Shown piece by piece: positions 8,373 to 21,903 of a DNA stretch of 43,480 nucleotides. This DNA is from Rhodococcus sp. Leaf278 (lineage in GTDB: Bacteria > Actinomycetota > Actinomycetes > Mycobacteriales > Mycobacteriaceae): the NCBI RefSeq assembly GCF_001426085.1, contig NZ_LMRR01000007.1, forward strand, positions 1-43,480, given 5' to 3'. Made by a program: the position numbers and the translations under genes. Under the pieces are notes generated by a model, which saw nothing but the letters and a program-made list of their open reading frames with translations, ran no database searches and was not told the origin of the DNA. Numbering within the stretch: position 1 is the stretch's first letter; each line of letters starts with the position of its first letter.

Positions 8373-9223
8373 CTTACGGCCCGGCAATCATCGCACGCAC
8401 GTTATCCAAGCCCAATAATGTCGTGAGCAAAAACGGTTCGCAGTGGCAGTATCATCCGCGCAGCGACCATCATTCTAAAATCGCCTGCTGGGCAGTGCTC
8501 TTCGATCTTCTATCCGCGTCGTCACTAATGCAGCGGCATGCGGCAACAGGCAAGGTCGCGTTCGGAATTAATAGAGAACTCAATGATTGGACGACCAACA
8601 GAACCAAAAATCTGGATCTGGTTGTCGCGAGGACGGGCGACGATGTTGGGATCACAACCACGGATCTTGTAGACCTCGCAGACAAGTATGGAATTGGCCT
8701 GACCGCACAAGAGCAATCTGCTCTAACAGCCTTGCCCACCAGTCCACGCGGTGACGCTGGGGCAATTGTCCTCGTCGCCCTAGAAGCCAAGGCCTGCATG
8801 ACTGAGCACAGTAAGGCTCGGTCTCGCCTTTATGACGAACTGACCTCCAGCTATCAGACGGTCCACGGCGACAGCAACAACGCATTGGCAGTAGGCCTCG
8901 TGATGGTCAATCGCTCGGACTCCTTTGTCAGCCCGTTGAGGCAACACCCTGGCATGCCGACCACCGTTAATGCACACCAACAACCGAAGGCTGCGATAAG
9001 GACCATTGAGAAGATGGAGGAGATACACCGAAGGTCGGGCCCCCACAGTGGGCAACTGGGGTTTGATGCGCTCGGGATCCTTGTGGTGGACTCGAAGAAT
9101 GACGGCAGTCCGGTGGAACTGGTGACTGAGACCCCGGCACCGCCGCCGAACAGCCCCTTCCACTACGACAATATGATTCGTCGAGCAGCTCAGTTATACG
9201 ACACGAGCTTTAATAATGTCTGA
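8369..9223 (+). CDS. Probable type II restriction endonuclease (PD-(D/E)XK fold)
   Basis: The 284-residue protein is encoded directly after the methyltransferase with a 4-bp GTGA overlap, the usual arrangement of a restriction partner. A candidate active site is Asp83 in KNLDLVV and the Glu139-Ala-Lys141 pair in LVALEAKA, fitting the D-Xn-(D/E)XK metal-binding pattern with each motif at the end of a hydrophobic strand. I do not recognise a closer named family or the cut site. Assignment as the nuclease rests on position plus this motif. The coding sequence is distinctly lower in GC than the chromosome around it. Confidence 0.7.
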   Translation: MTYGPAIIARTLSKPNNVVSKNGSQWQYHPRSDHHSKIACWAVLFDLLSASSLMQRHAATGKVAFGINRELNDWTTNRTKNLDLVVARTGDDVGITTTDLVDLADKYGIGLTAQEQSALTALPTSPRGDAGAIVLVALEAKACMTEHSKARSRLYDELTSSYQTVHGDSNNALAVGLVMVNRSDSFVSPLRQHPGMPTTVNAHQQPKAAIRTIEKMEEIHRRSGPHSGQLGFDALGILVVDSKNDGSPVELVTETPAPPPNSPFHYDNMIRRAAQLYDTSFNNV

Positions 9224-9372
9224 TTGCTCGAACTGTAAGTGTGGCGTTCAGGGAAATGTTTCTGGATCCATCCTTTGTGCCTGGTCTTCGAGAAAATAAG
9301 GAATCTACGAGTTTTCAACCCAGAACGACAATTTAGACGCACTTCCGACGAAGAGAAATTGGCGGCAAGGTA

Positions 9373-11007
9373 CTACTCGACAGACTCGACTACTGCACTC
9401 CCGTCATTCTGAGTCACTTCACTTCCGGCCGACTCCGACGCAATTGCCGACTCGGTTATCGATGCGACTCCCGGAACGTAAACCAACTTTCGTGCGCGCC
9501 GTCCTTCACGCTTTACCCAGCCCATAAAGTCAACCTGCCAGGCTCTTTGTGCGGCAAGCAAGGAAACGTCGAGGACATACACGTTGTAGCGGTCAGACTG
9601 CTGGTTCGGCACCGTTTCATTTTGGGCGACTGTATGAACAAAGCGCATATTTTGAAGCCGATTTGTTTTGTCAATAAGTTCACGATTGCTTGCATTGATG
9701 AGAAAACATGACGACTTGGTGTTCCGACAGTGATCAGTCAGCCTCACCACCAGGCCTTCTAGTTCGTCGGACGCCCCACCGCTGTCTTCTCTCATGTCGG
9801 TGTACTTTGTCTCAACTGTTCGACCAGATGCGGAGTTTACGTCTTCTGCGATGATGCGTTCGCTGCCCGATTTTCCAGATGGTCCGCGGTTCTTAGCACT
9901 CGCAATACTTTCACTGACTAGACCAATATAGTCGCGAGGAACTCCGCCGGCGGCTAGCACTAGGCGGTCGAGCGCACCGTCGGAAAATAGCGAACTGGGA
10001 TCGACGTCACATTCTACGCAAAGTCGATTCAGGATCGTTTCCAAGAATTTTTTCGAGCGCTTGAATTCCTGCAGGCCGCGGTCCAGCGATAGGTCGCGCA
10101 GGTCGTGCGGAGCCTGCAATCCAATAGGAGGATTGCCACCCGCATAAAGCCGAGTCCACAAGGCTATAGATCCAAACTTGAGCCAGACCCCGGTGTCCTT
10201 GACTGCGCGGTGAAAGTAGCCAGCTATTCCAGGCTGATCATCTTGCTTCAAATGGTAAAAATCATCGAGAATTATAAACGTGTTGGGAGACGCCCTACCT
10301 ATCGCAAGCATAAGCGTGCGGTAGGTCGAAAGAGCGCGTTCGAGGTGTTCACTCTTCTTTGCACTGTACCGCTGAGCCAGCGCCTTACCACTGGTCTCCT
10401 TGTTTGATCGACCTTTCGAGTAGTCGAAGGTCCCTGCAAGTGGGCCCGCTTTCGCTGAGGTTTTAATCGCACCATTGTGCGCCACGTTGGATTCTGTAAG
10501 GTAATTTTCCGTCCATTCGATTTCGCTCTCGCTCGGAGATTTTTGAAGCTCGCGCAGAGAGCGCACAGCATGATCTAACTCATCCGCCAAATTTTGTTGT
10601 GCCGTCAGTGGTACGGCTTTCCGAAAAATCTTCTTCTTTTCAAGAGGCGACTGCGCTCTCAACTGGACAGATATCTGCGTGAACACTTCAGCAAGTGTGC
10701 CGACGAGAACGTCTGGGTAGGACAGACCCTTAAAGGTCTCTTGATCCGCCCATGCGACGAGTTGTCCGGATGCCTTCCTCGTGGATTCGATTTGACGAAG
10801 AAGGCTGGACTTTCCGGTACCGCGCCGCCCGTATAACACGTGATGAAAGTTGGACGACAGTCGCTTGACAACCTCGTCTTCTGGGGTAACGAATCTAGTT
10901 TCGGGCGATCCGGGCCGGGCCCGAGTCACTTCCTCGAGAAGAACCTGGAGGTTGCCGACCTGGTCTTCGTAGTAGTAAGTGTCAGAAGAAGGGGCCGGCG
11001 GGGTCAT
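9373..11007 (-). CDS. P-loop ATPase of the lower-GC island, function unknown
   Basis: The protein (544 residues from the second ATG, 545 from the first) has a Walker A motif GRRGTGKSS and a Walker B motif TFIILDDF about 180 residues later, with a long, lysine-rich insertion between them. LWTRLY and AAGGVPRDYIG after Walker B recall the sensor and winged-helix parts of ORC/Cdc6-like or STAND-like ATPases. A C-terminal region from about 430 with no recognised domain could be an effector or recognition module. It converges on the restriction gene with a 149-bp gap. The tandem ATG at 11010/11007 is resolved by TATAGT (11015-11020) 7 nt before the second ATG, implying a leaderless start at 11007. 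A role in phage defence is inference from context. Confidence 0.6.
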   Translation of the reverse strand: MTPPAPSSDTYYYEDQVGNLQVLLEEVTRARPGSPETRFVTPEDEVVKRLSSNFHHVLYGRRGTGKSSLLRQIESTRKASGQLVAWADQETFKGLSYPDVLVGTLAEVFTQISVQLRAQSPLEKKKIFRKAVPLTAQQNLADELDHAVRSLRELQKSPSESEIEWTENYLTESNVAHNGAIKTSAKAGPLAGTFDYSKGRSNKETSGKALAQRYSAKKSEHLERALSTYRTLMLAIGRASPNTFIILDDFYHLKQDDQPGIAGYFHRAVKDTGVWLKFGSIALWTRLYAGGNPPIGLQAPHDLRDLSLDRGLQEFKRSKKFLETILNRLCVECDVDPSSLFSDGALDRLVLAAGGVPRDYIGLVSESIASAKNRGPSGKSGSERIIAEDVNSASGRTVETKYTDMREDSGGASDELEGLVVRLTDHCRNTKSSCFLINASNRELIDKTNRLQNMRFVHTVAQNETVPNQQSDRYNVYVLDVSLLAAQRAWQVDFMGWVKREGRRARKLVYVPGVASITESAIASESAGSEVTQNDGSAVVESVE

Positions 11008-11014
11008 CATGCGG

Positions 11015-11020
11015 ACTATA
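11015..11020 (-). promoter_or_regulatory. Putative -10 element of the leaderless ATPase gene
   Basis: TATAGT on the minus strand is a near-consensus -10. Only 7 nt separate it from the ATG at 11007 and 4 nt from the ATG at 11010, too close for a Shine-Dalgarno leader. Confidence 0.5.
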
Positions 11021-11259
11021 CGCGTCTGGACTTACCACCAAGTCCTATTTTGAAGAGCGAAGTGCAGTCACCAGCACGGAAGAGGAGCCCGCGGCGTCGT
11101 TGGAAGGCTCTGCCCGTTTGGGCGGAGCTTACGACAGTGTTGTGCCACCGGGTTCACAGAATGGATCCACGGAGGCACCCAGGCTTTTTAAGTGCTGATG
11201 AACTATCCAGGCGTCGCCGGTCTCGCCTGTACCGGAGAGCAATACGTACTGATAGTCCC

Positions 11260-12096
11260 CTAGAGCCAACCCAGCACGGTCGACGGCGTCAGCACCTGCA
11301 CCGAATCGGGGAGCCGGTTGCGCAGTCCGCGGTCGGCGGTGACCAATGCCGTCAGATCTCCGTCGAGTCGGGCCTGATCGGCCAAGGTGTCGTCGCCGCT
11401 GCCGTCGGCGAGAATCGTCGGGGTGCGTGGGTCGTCCACCACTGCGCTGCGGGCCTCGCCTTCGAGGACGGCTTCGATTCTCGTGAGCCACCCGTATTGG
11501 CCGCCGGGCAGTTCGACGGTGCGCGGCAACGTCTCGGCGAGCGAGGTGAGCAGTGCGCCGGTCGATCCGGCGCGGTCCTTCCACCAGCCGTTCGGTCGTG
11601 AACCGAGCACGTTGGCGGTGTCCAGCAGTACCCGGAGCGGCACGGTGCGCAGCCCCGACCAGCTCGACGCGAACCCCGGATGCAACGGAAGGTCGGCGAC
11701 GATCGATTCCGGTACCCAGCGCAGTTCGGTGCTCTCACCGTTGGGGACGGTGGTCAGTGGATGATCGGTGTCGGCGACGACGGTGGTGTACGACCAGCCG
11801 CTCGCGACACTCGCAGTGACCCGTTCGCTCCGAACGCACAGCTGTTCGGCAGCGATACCGGCTTCCTCGTGCGCCTCGCGTACGGCCGCGTGCTCGGTGC
11901 TCTCGTGCGAGTCACGCGCCCCGCCGGGCAGCGCCCACGTTCCGCCTTGGTGACTCCACAGGGCGCGGTGCTGCAGCAGCACGAGTGGTTCTCCGGTGTT
12001 CGACGGTGCGCGAAGCAACAGTCCGGCAGCCCCGTGCTTTCCCCAGTGCCGAGAACCGTCGTCACCGATCACCCAACCGTCCCCGTCACCTCGCAT
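11260..12096 (-). CDS. mutT3: MutT3-like Nudix hydrolase with a PIN/NYN-like C-terminal half
   Basis: The 278-residue product has a complete Nudix box at 59-81 (GX5EX7REUXEEXGU: G59, E65, R73, E74, E77, E78, G80), so it should hydrolyse a nucleoside diphosphate linked to X, such as a damaged nucleotide. The C-terminal half contains LLDTANVLGSRPNGWW (157-172), GSGDDTLAD (232-240) and VTADRGLR (252-259). This spacing of acidic residues is seen in PIN/NYN ribonuclease folds. Position between glnX and the thi genes matches mutT3 in mycobacteria. ATG at 12096 is chosen over GTGs at 12102 and 12105 because TAGGGT stands exactly 7 nt upstream. The gene is divergent from glnX. Confidence 0.8.
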   Translation of the reverse strand: MRGDGDGWVIGDDGSRHWGKHGAAGLLLRAPSNTGEPLVLLQHRALWSHQGGTWALPGGARDSHESTEHAAVREAHEEAGIAAEQLCVRSERVTASVASGWSYTTVVADTDHPLTTVPNGESTELRWVPESIVADLPLHPGFASSWSGLRTVPLRVLLDTANVLGSRPNGWWKDRAGSTGALLTSLAETLPRTVELPGGQYGWLTRIEAVLEGEARSAVVDDPRTPTILADGSGDDTLADQARLDGDLTALVTADRGLRNRLPDSVQVLTPSTVLGWL

Positions 12097-12103
12097 GCTC
12101 ACC

Positions 12104-12109
12104 ACCCTA
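12104..12109 (-). promoter_or_regulatory. Putative -10 element of leaderless mutT3
   Basis: TAGGGT on the minus strand lies 7 nt before the ATG at 12096. Two in-frame GTG codons overlap or abut it and so cannot be the start if this promoter is used. Confidence 0.45.
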
Positions 12110-12169
12110 GGGGAATCATCCGCCCGTAGTGACTGCGCTGTAGTGCCTGCAGTACCGCCCGCCTGCTTA

Positions 12170-12175
12170 TATGCT
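12170..12175 (+). promoter_or_regulatory. Putative -10 element of leaderless glnX
   Basis: TATGCT lies 7 nt before the in-frame GTG at 12183. The ATG at 12171 falls inside this hexamer, arguing against it as the start codon. Confidence 0.45.
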
Positions 12176-12182
12176 CGGTGAC

Positions 12183-13483
12183 GTGATCGCGGCCGGCATT
12201 ACCCCCTCCGCTGCCGTGCCTCCGACAACGGCCACTCCCGTCGGTGCCGTTACCGGCAAGCCCCCGGTTCGCTACACGATGCGTTCGACGCCTGCGCGGT
12301 TGGTAGCGATGGGCACCGCGCTGGTGGTGTTGGCGTTGACGGTCGGAAATCTGGCGTCCACGGCCGTCACCGAGCGGGTGGATACCCTGGGCACACTGCT
12401 GGTGCGGACCGAGCCGTTCGCGAACTCGGCGCAGAATTTGTACGGGGCCCTCTCGGTGGCCGATTCTGCTGCCGCAACCGCGTTCATTGCCGGCGGTCTC
12501 GAGCCGGCAGAAGTACGCGATCGGTACTCGCAGGCACTCGGCGAGGCGTCGTCGGAGCTGATCGCCGCCTCGGCCGGAGTGACCGAGAACGACGAGGCCA
12601 CCAGCGCGGTGCTGACACAGATCGCCGCCGGACTGCCGGTCTACAGCGGCCTGGTCGAGACCGCCAGGGCCAACAACCGAACCGGAAACCCGGTGGGGGC
12701 GGCCTATCTCGGTGAGGCCTCGACCATGATGCAGACAACTCTGTTGCCACTGGCCGAGAAGCTGTACACCGAGCAGGCATCACGAGTGTCCGCCGATCAG
12801 GAACGGTTCACCAGCCCGCCGTTCTTCGCAATCGGGTCGGTGGTGTTCCTGCTGCTGATGACCGGCCTGGCTCAGTGGTACCTCTCGCGCACCACGCGTC
12901 GAACGTTGAACGTCGGATTCCTCGGTGCCACAGCCGCTGTCGTCGGTCTGCTCGGCTGGATGCTGGTGGTGGGACTGATCTCCTCGATCGCCACCGACCG
13001 TGCGCTCGATCGCGGTGTCGCTCCGCTGAAGTCGTACACGACGGGTTTCATCCTGGCGCAGCAGGCCAGGGCCGACGAGACCCTCGATCTCGCCCGCCGC
13101 GGCGGCAGTCAGGACTATGGACAATCGTTCGACGCCAACGTCTCTCGCATGTCCGAGATGTTCCAGGGTGACACGGCGGTGATCGACGCGCTGAACACGT
13201 GGTCCGGCTCGCATGCCCGAATCGATTCCGCCCTCGAAGTCGGCGACTTCAACGGAGCGGTCGCCATCGCCACCGGAACAGCAGAATCAGATTCCGCCGC
13301 CGCCTTCAACGCTTTGGACACTGTTCTGGTCGACGGAATAGAGAATGCACGAGCCGAACTGCGCTCCAACATCGATCGCTCCGTCGGAGTGTTGTCCGGC
13401 CTGTCCAACGGTGCGTACGTGCTCACCGTCGTCGCCTCGGTGGCGTTCGGTGTCGGCCTGTTCCCGAGGCTGCGTGAGTACCT

Positions 13484-13487
<4 letters not shown>
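12183..13487 (+). CDS. glnX: GlnX-like membrane protein of the GlnX-GlnH-PknG sensing pathway
   Basis: The 434-residue membrane protein has four hydrophobic segments at about 39-59, 214-234, 244-266 and 408-427. They enclose two external helical regions of about 150 residues each, a tandem arrangement like bacterial sensor modules without a kinase. Its place directly before glnH and pknG matches Rv0412c (GlnX). In mycobacteria GlnX is proposed to pass the state of the amino-acid binding protein GlnH across the membrane to PknG. The stop overlaps the glnH GTG as GTGA. An ATG at 12171 would add four residues, but GTG at 12183 has a TATGCT 7 nt upstream. Confidence 0.8.
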
Positions 13488-16900
<3,413 letters not shown>

Positions 16901-16904
<4 letters not shown>

Positions 16905-18085
16905 CCGCGTACCAGATCGGCCGTCGCCCGAGCGATCGCCAGCTCCTCGTTGGTCGGCACCACCAAGACGGTCACGGTCGACGAGTCGGTCGAGATGACC
17001 CGAGCCTGCTTGCTGCGCAGCGCATTACGCTCCGGGTCGATTTCGATACCGAATCCCTGGAGGTTCTTCAGAGCGTCGGCACGCACGGCGGCCGCATTCT
17101 CGCCGACACCGGCGGTGAACGTGACGACATCGAGCCGGCCGAGTCCGAGCATGTACGCGCCGATGTATTTGCGCAGTCGGTGGATGTAGACGTCGTAGGC
17201 CAGCCGCGCGGAGGCGTCACCGTCGTCGATCCGTTGCTGCAGTTGCCGGAAATCGTTGACCCCGGACAACCCGATCAGTCCGGAACGACGGTTCAGCAGG
17301 GCATCGATGTCGTCGACGCTCATGCCGGCGCTGCGGCGCAGATGCATGATGACGCCGGGGTCGATGTCGCCGCTGCGGGTTCCCATGACCAGACCCTCGA
17401 GCGGAGTCAGGCCCATCGAGGTGTCGACTGCTTTGCCCCCGGCAACCGCGGAGGCCGAGGCTCCGTTGCCCAGGTGCAGCACGATCTGATTCAGGTCTGC
17501 GAGCTCGCGGCCGAGGAACTGCGCCGCCTGATCCGAGACGTAGTGGTGCGAGGTGCCGTGGAAGCCGTAGCGCCTGATGTCGTGCTCGGCGGCGACGGTC
17601 GCATCGATGGCATAGGTCGCGGCTGCGTCGGGCAGCGAATGAAAGAAGGCCGTGTCGAAGACTGCCACGTGCGGCACGTTCGGCAGCTGCTTCCTGGCGA
17701 CTTCGATGCCGAGAACGTTCGGCGGGTTGTGCAGCGGTGCAAGGCTACTCAGGTCCGAGATCTGCTGCACTACGGCGTCGTCGATGATCGTCGGACGGTA
17801 GAACACCGTACCGCCATGGACGACGCGGTGCCCGACGGCAGTGACGTCGGAGCCCAGTTGGATGCCGGCGTCGGCGAGCATCTCGAACGCCGATGCCAAA
17901 CCGGCACCGTGATCCTCGATGTGCTGGGTACGCTCGATGCTCTCACCACGATGGTCGAGTTCGACGCGGCCGTCGGATTCACCGATACGCTCGACGAGAC
18001 CGCTGGCCAGCGACTCACCGGAGCCAGGGTCGACCAACTGGAACTTGACCGACGACGACCCGGAGTTGACGACGAGGATGCTCAC
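16901..18085 (-). CDS. ackA: Acetate kinase
   Basis: AckA interconverts acetate plus ATP and acetyl phosphate plus ADP. The 394-residue protein has the ASKHA-fold signatures of the family: [11 protein letters not shown] at the N-terminus, [31 protein letters not shown] and FTAGVGEN. Length matches the family. The start overlaps the pta stop as ATGA (18082-18085), so the pathway acetyl-CoA to acetate is made as a coupled pair. It converges on pknG with a 10-bp gap. Confidence 0.96.
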
Positions 18086-20208
18086 GATTCACTGTTCTCC
18101 TTGGCCGAGTCGGCAATTCCTTGCGCCTGAATAGCCGTGATGGCAACGGTATTGACGATGTCCTCGACGAGTGCGCCGCGCGAGAGGTCGTTGACGGGTT
18201 TGCGCAGGCCCTGCAGAACCGGCCCGACGGCCACGGCACCGGCGCTGCGCTGAACAGCCTTGTAGGTGTTGTTGCCGGTGTTGAGGTCCGGGAAGATGAA
18301 CACCGTCGCACGGCCGGCCACCTCGGAGTCGGGCAGCTTCGACGCGGCGACGGACGGCTCGATCGCCGCGTCGTACTGGATCGGACCTTCCACGAGTAGC
18401 TCCGGATTTCGTTCGCGCACAATGGCAGTGGCCTGTCGAACCTTGTCCACATCGGCTCCGGAACCGGATTCTCCGGTGGAGTAGGACAGCATGGCCACCC
18501 GCGGCTCGATGCCGAACTGGGCCGCAGTCTGCGCCGAGGACACGGCGATGTCGGCGAGCTGCTCGGCCGTCGGGTCCGGTACGACGGCGCAGTCTCCGTA
18601 GGCGAGTACGCGATCCGAGAGGCACATCAGGAAGATCGACGACACCGTCGACACTCCTTCGGTGGTCTTGATGATCTCGAACGACGGCTTGATGGTGTGC
18701 GCGGTGGTGTGCGCCGCACCCGAGACCATGCCGTCTGCGATTCCCTTGTGCACCATCATCGTTCCGAAGTACGAGATGTCGGCCATGATCTCGCGGGCAC
18801 GCTCGATCGTCATGCCCTTGTGCTTGCGCAGTTCGGTGTATTCGGCCGCGAAGTCCTCGGTGTACTCGCAGTTGTTGGGATCGAGGACGGTGGCTTTGTC
18901 GAGGTCGACGCCCAGTTCCGACGCCCGTCGGCGAATGGGACCCTCCTCACCGAGGATCGTGAGGTCCGCAACCTGACGCTGCAGCAGTCGTCCGGCAGCC
19001 CGAAGGATGCGGTCGTCGCCGCCCTCGGGGAGGACGATGTGCTTGCGGTCGGCGCGGGCTCGGTGGATCAGCTGGTACTCGAACATCTGCGGCGTCGTGA
19101 TGGTGGGGATGGCGATGTCCAGTCGTCCCAACAGTGTTTTCGCGTCCACTCGCTGTTCCATCAACCCCAGTGCGGTGTCGACCTTGCGCTGCGATCCCAC
19201 CGCGACGCGGCCCCGGGTCTGCGCCGCGGCGGAGGCGGTGTCGAACGTGCCGAGATCGGTGGTGAGGATCGGCAGCCGGGGGCCGAGTCCGGCCACCAGA
19301 CGTGCAATGGCCGGATGGGGCTCGATGCCGCCGTTCATGATGATGCCGGCCAGCGACGGAAAGCCGTCGGCCTCATGGGCATTGACCAGGGCGAGCAGCA
19401 CGTCCGATCGGTCCGCGGGCGCGATGACGACGACGCCCTCGGTGAGGCGCTCGAGGATATGTTCGGCAGTCATGCCACCGACCATGACCCGCAACGCTTC
19501 TCGCTGCAGCAGCGACGAATCACCACTGTAGAGAGTGCCGTCGACGGCGTCGAGCAGCTCCGCCATGGTCGGGGCGACGAGGAGGGGGATCTCCGGCAGG
19601 CTCCACGCCGGCACCCCGACCGACGCCAAGGCATCGGTGACCGCATCGAGATCGTCGGGGGCACAGCGGTTTGCCACGATCGCGGCCAGGTGGGCGTGAT
19701 GTTGGCGTAGTTCGGCCTGGCACAGAGCAGCCAACTGCGCGATCTCGTCGGGTGTGCGGTCCGACCCACGCAGTGCGAGCAGCACCGGCGCACCGAGATT
19801 GACGGCGATCCGCGCGTTGAAGCCGAGCTCACTGGGGCTGCCGACATCGGTGTAGTCGCTGCCCACGATCACCACAGCGTCGCACTGGGCAGCAACCTCG
19901 TGATAGCGATTGACGATCTCGCTGAGCGCTGCGTCCTGATCTGTGTGCACCTGCTCGTAGGTCACGCCGAGCGACTGCTCGTAGGTGAGGTCTGCGGTGG
20001 TGTGCTCGACGAGAAGTTCCAGAATGTAATCGGGTTCGTCCGTGGAGCGAGCGATGGGCCTGAACACCCCCACTCGGGCGGCCGTCGCGGCGAGCATCTG
20101 CAGCACACCCAACGCAATGGTGGATTTACCGGAGTCGCCTTCCGGTGACGCGATGTAGATGCTGGAGGGATACATGTCCGACGCGTCGGTCCCGCTGGGC
20201 TCAGCCAT
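18082..20208 (-). CDS. pta: Phosphate acetyltransferase, long (three-domain) form
   Basis: Pta interconverts acetyl-CoA and acetyl phosphate. The 708-residue protein is the long form: an N-terminal P-loop domain related to dethiobiotin synthetase ([11 protein letters not shown], about 20-30), a middle DRTGG domain containing GGMTAEHIL, and the C-terminal catalytic PTA domain from about 385 ([43 protein letters not shown]). The frame is open further upstream, but ATG at 20208 starts the family similarity and has TAAGCT 7 nt upstream (20216-20221), consistent with a leaderless transcript. It is followed by ackA. Confidence 0.95.
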   Translation of the reverse strand: MAEPSGTDASDMYPSSIYIASPEGDSGKSTIALGVLQMLAATAARVGVFRPIARSTDEPDYILELLVEHTTADLTYEQSLGVTYEQVHTDQDAALSEIVNRYHEVAAQCDAVVIVGSDYTDVGSPSELGFNARIAVNLGAPVLLALRGSDRTPDEIAQLAALCQAELRQHHAHLAAIVANRCAPDDLDAVTDALASVGVPAWSLPEIPLLVAPTMAELLDAVDGTLYSGDSSLLQREALRVMVGGMTAEHILERLTEGVVVIAPADRSDVLLALVNAHEADGFPSLAGIIMNGGIEPHPAIARLVAGLGPRLPILTTDLGTFDTASAAAQTRGRVAVGSQRKVDTALGLMEQRVDAKTLLGRLDIAIPTITTPQMFEYQLIHRARADRKHIVLPEGGDDRILRAAGRLLQRQVADLTILGEEGPIRRRASELGVDLDKATVLDPNNCEYTEDFAAEYTELRKHKGMTIERAREIMADISYFGTMMVHKGIADGMVSGAAHTTAHTIKPSFEIIKTTEGVSTVSSIFLMCLSDRVLAYGDCAVVPDPTAEQLADIAVSSAQTAAQFGIEPRVAMLSYSTGESGSGADVDKVRQATAIVRERNPELLVEGPIQYDAAIEPSVAASKLPDSEVAGRATVFIFPDLNTGNNTYKAVQRSAGAVAVGPVLQGLRKPVNDLSRGALVEDIVNTVAITAIQAQGIADSAKENSES

Positions 20209-20215
20209 GGTCAAC

Positions 20216-20221
20216 AGCTTA
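20216..20221 (-). promoter_or_regulatory. Putative -10 element of leaderless pta-ackA
   Basis: TAAGCT on the minus strand is 7 nt from the pta ATG at 20208. No Shine-Dalgarno sequence precedes this ATG. Confidence 0.45.
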
Positions 20222-20302
20222 GTGGTGGTCGTTCCGCAGGCTCCACTCCTGCTTAGTGGTTGGGGTGTTGACACCGGGCGCAGTCGGGTTGTCCTATGAA
20301 CC

Positions 20303-20815
20303 ATGGCCGATTCACCGTTCCCGGACGTGCGCTGGGGCAGCGAGACCTCCTTCATCCGCAAGCCCGCCGTCAAGTTCGCGTCGACCAAGCCCGGTTCCTG
20401 GGTGATCAGGAATCTCGCGGGCGTCGACCGCTGGCTGTTGACCAAATCCGACGGCCGGTTCACTGTCCTCGGCCCTATCGCGGCACCGGTGGTGTTGCTG
20501 ACCACCACCGGCCGGAAATCCGGCAAGCCGAGGACGAGCCCGCTGCTGTACTACCGCGAGGGCGACAAGATCTTTGTCGTCGGATCCAATTTCGGTCAGC
20601 AACATCACCCGGCGTGGACGTCCAACCTCCTTGCCGATCCGAAGGCCGTTGTGGCCATCGGCGGCAAGAAGATTCCGGTGACGGCCACCCGAATCACCGG
20701 CGACGAGAAAGCCCGCATCTACCGACAGTTCGACGCGATGGTCGAGGTGTACGGGGAATACGAGACAAGGACCGACCGAGACATGCGATTGTTCGCACTC
20801 TCGGCCGATCTCTAG
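20303..20815 (+). CDS. Ddn-like F420-dependent nitroreductase / quinone reductase family protein
   Basis: The 170-residue protein belongs to the deazaflavin-dependent nitroreductase family (split-barrel fold). It contains the family stretch LTTTGRKSGKPRTSPLLYYREGD at about 73-95, followed by FVVGSNFGQQHHPAWTSNL, both part of the F420-binding face. Members reduce quinones, nitro compounds or enones with F420H2. It converges on fgd, whose product makes F420H2, which supports F420 as its cofactor. The physiological substrate is unknown. Confidence 0.85.
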   Translation: MADSPFPDVRWGSETSFIRKPAVKFASTKPGSWVIRNLAGVDRWLLTKSDGRFTVLGPIAAPVVLLTTTGRKSGKPRTSPLLYYREGDKIFVVGSNFGQQHHPAWTSNLLADPKAVVAIGGKKIPVTATRITGDEKARIYRQFDAMVEVYGEYETRTDRDMRLFALSADL

Positions 20816-20826
20816 TCTCCTGAGCC

Positions 20827-21840
20827 TCAGCCGAGCTTGCGCAGGCGCGGTGCCAGATCCTTCTCGAACAGTTCGAGGAACCGCTTCTGATCGTGTCCGG
20901 GCGCGTGGAACACCAAGTGGTTCAGGCCCGCATCGGTGTACTGCTTGACCTTCTCCACGGCCTCATCCGGGTCCGAGGCCACGATCCAGCGCTTGGCGAC
21001 CTGCTCGATCGGCAGCTCGTCGGCGGCCTTCTCCATCTCGATCGGGTCGTCGATCGAATGCTTCTGCTCGGGCGTCAGCGACAGCGGGGCCCAGAACCGG
21101 CAATTCTCCAGTGCGAGTTCGGGATCGGTGTCGTAGCTGATCTTGATCTCGATCATCTTGTCGATCTTGCTCGCATCGCGCTCGGCCTTGCCCGCGCCCT
21201 CTTCCACGGCCGGGAGCAGCTTGTCGGTGTAAAGCTCCATGCCCTTGCCCGAGGTGCAGATGAACCCGTCGCCCGCGCGTCCTGCATACCGCGCGACGAC
21301 GGGTCCGCCGGCCGCGATGTAGACGGGAATGCCGCCCTCGGGGACGTCGTAGATCGACGCGCCCTTGGTCGTGTAGTAGTCGCCCTCGAAATCGACGCGG
21401 TCGCCGAGCCAGAGCTCGCGCATCAACCGCACGGACTCACGGAGGCGCGCGAATCGTTCCTTGAACTCCGGCCATTCGCCGGTGAACCCGGTGGCAATTT
21501 CATTGAGCGCCTCACCGGTACCGACACCCAGCATGATGCGTCCGGGATACAGGCAGCCCATCGTCGCGAATGCCTGGGCGATGACCGACGGGTTGTAACG
21601 GAACGTCGGCGTGAGCACCGAGGTCCCGAGTTGAATCGTCTTGGTTCGCTCACCGACGGCAGTCATCCACGCGAGCGAGAACGGCGCATGCCCGCCCTCG
21701 TGCCGCCACGGCTGGAAATGGTCACTGACCGTCGCGGAGTCCATTCCGTGCTGCTCGGCGAGCACACCGAGCTCGACCAACTCACGCGGCCCGAACTGCT
21801 CCGCCGATGCCTTGTACCCGAGCTTGAGACCCTGCGCCAC
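20827..21840 (-). CDS. fgd: F420-dependent glucose-6-phosphate dehydrogenase
   Basis: FGD oxidises glucose 6-phosphate to 6-phosphogluconolactone and reduces cofactor F420. The 337-residue product is close to mycobacterial FGD1 along its whole length, with the F420/substrate residues in SDHFQPW (His41, Trp45), [12 protein letters not shown] (Glu110 region) and [17 protein letters not shown]. The GTG start at 21840 is preceded by AGGAG at 7 nt. It lies next to pta-ackA as in M. tuberculosis (Rv0407-Rv0409) and supplies F420H2 for the Ddn-like protein and possibly for LLM oxidoreductases in this window. Confidence 0.96.
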   Translation of the reverse strand: MAQGLKLGYKASAEQFGPRELVELGVLAEQHGMDSATVSDHFQPWRHEGGHAPFSLAWMTAVGERTKTIQLGTSVLTPTFRYNPSVIAQAFATMGCLYPGRIMLGVGTGEALNEIATGFTGEWPEFKERFARLRESVRLMRELWLGDRVDFEGDYYTTKGASIYDVPEGGIPVYIAAGGPVVARYAGRAGDGFICTSGKGMELYTDKLLPAVEEGAGKAERDASKIDKMIEIKISYDTDPELALENCRFWAPLSLTPEQKHSIDDPIEMEKAADELPIEQVAKRWIVASDPDEAVEKVKQYTDAGLNHLVFHAPGHDQKRFLELFEKDLAPRLRKLG

Positions 21841-21903
21841 GCCGAACTCCTGTCGTTGGTCGTCTAGTACATCGATTGTGCACCTGCGGTGATCGACCGA
21901 GTC

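Noticed and set aside
7224..9223. Naming the recognition site of the restriction-modification pair
   Set aside because: The target-recognition region does not allow a site to be deduced without comparison to characterised enzymes.
11129..11259. Minus-strand frame continuing past mutT3, with a plausible-looking 40-residue stretch ending CEPGGTTLS
   Set aside because: It has no start of its own outside mutT3 and no family that I recognise. It may be a remnant at the island edge, but this cannot be supported.
7095..11259. Attachment-site direct repeats flanking the restriction island
   Set aside because: I compared the two edges by eye and found no clear shared repeat, and there is no integrase gene.
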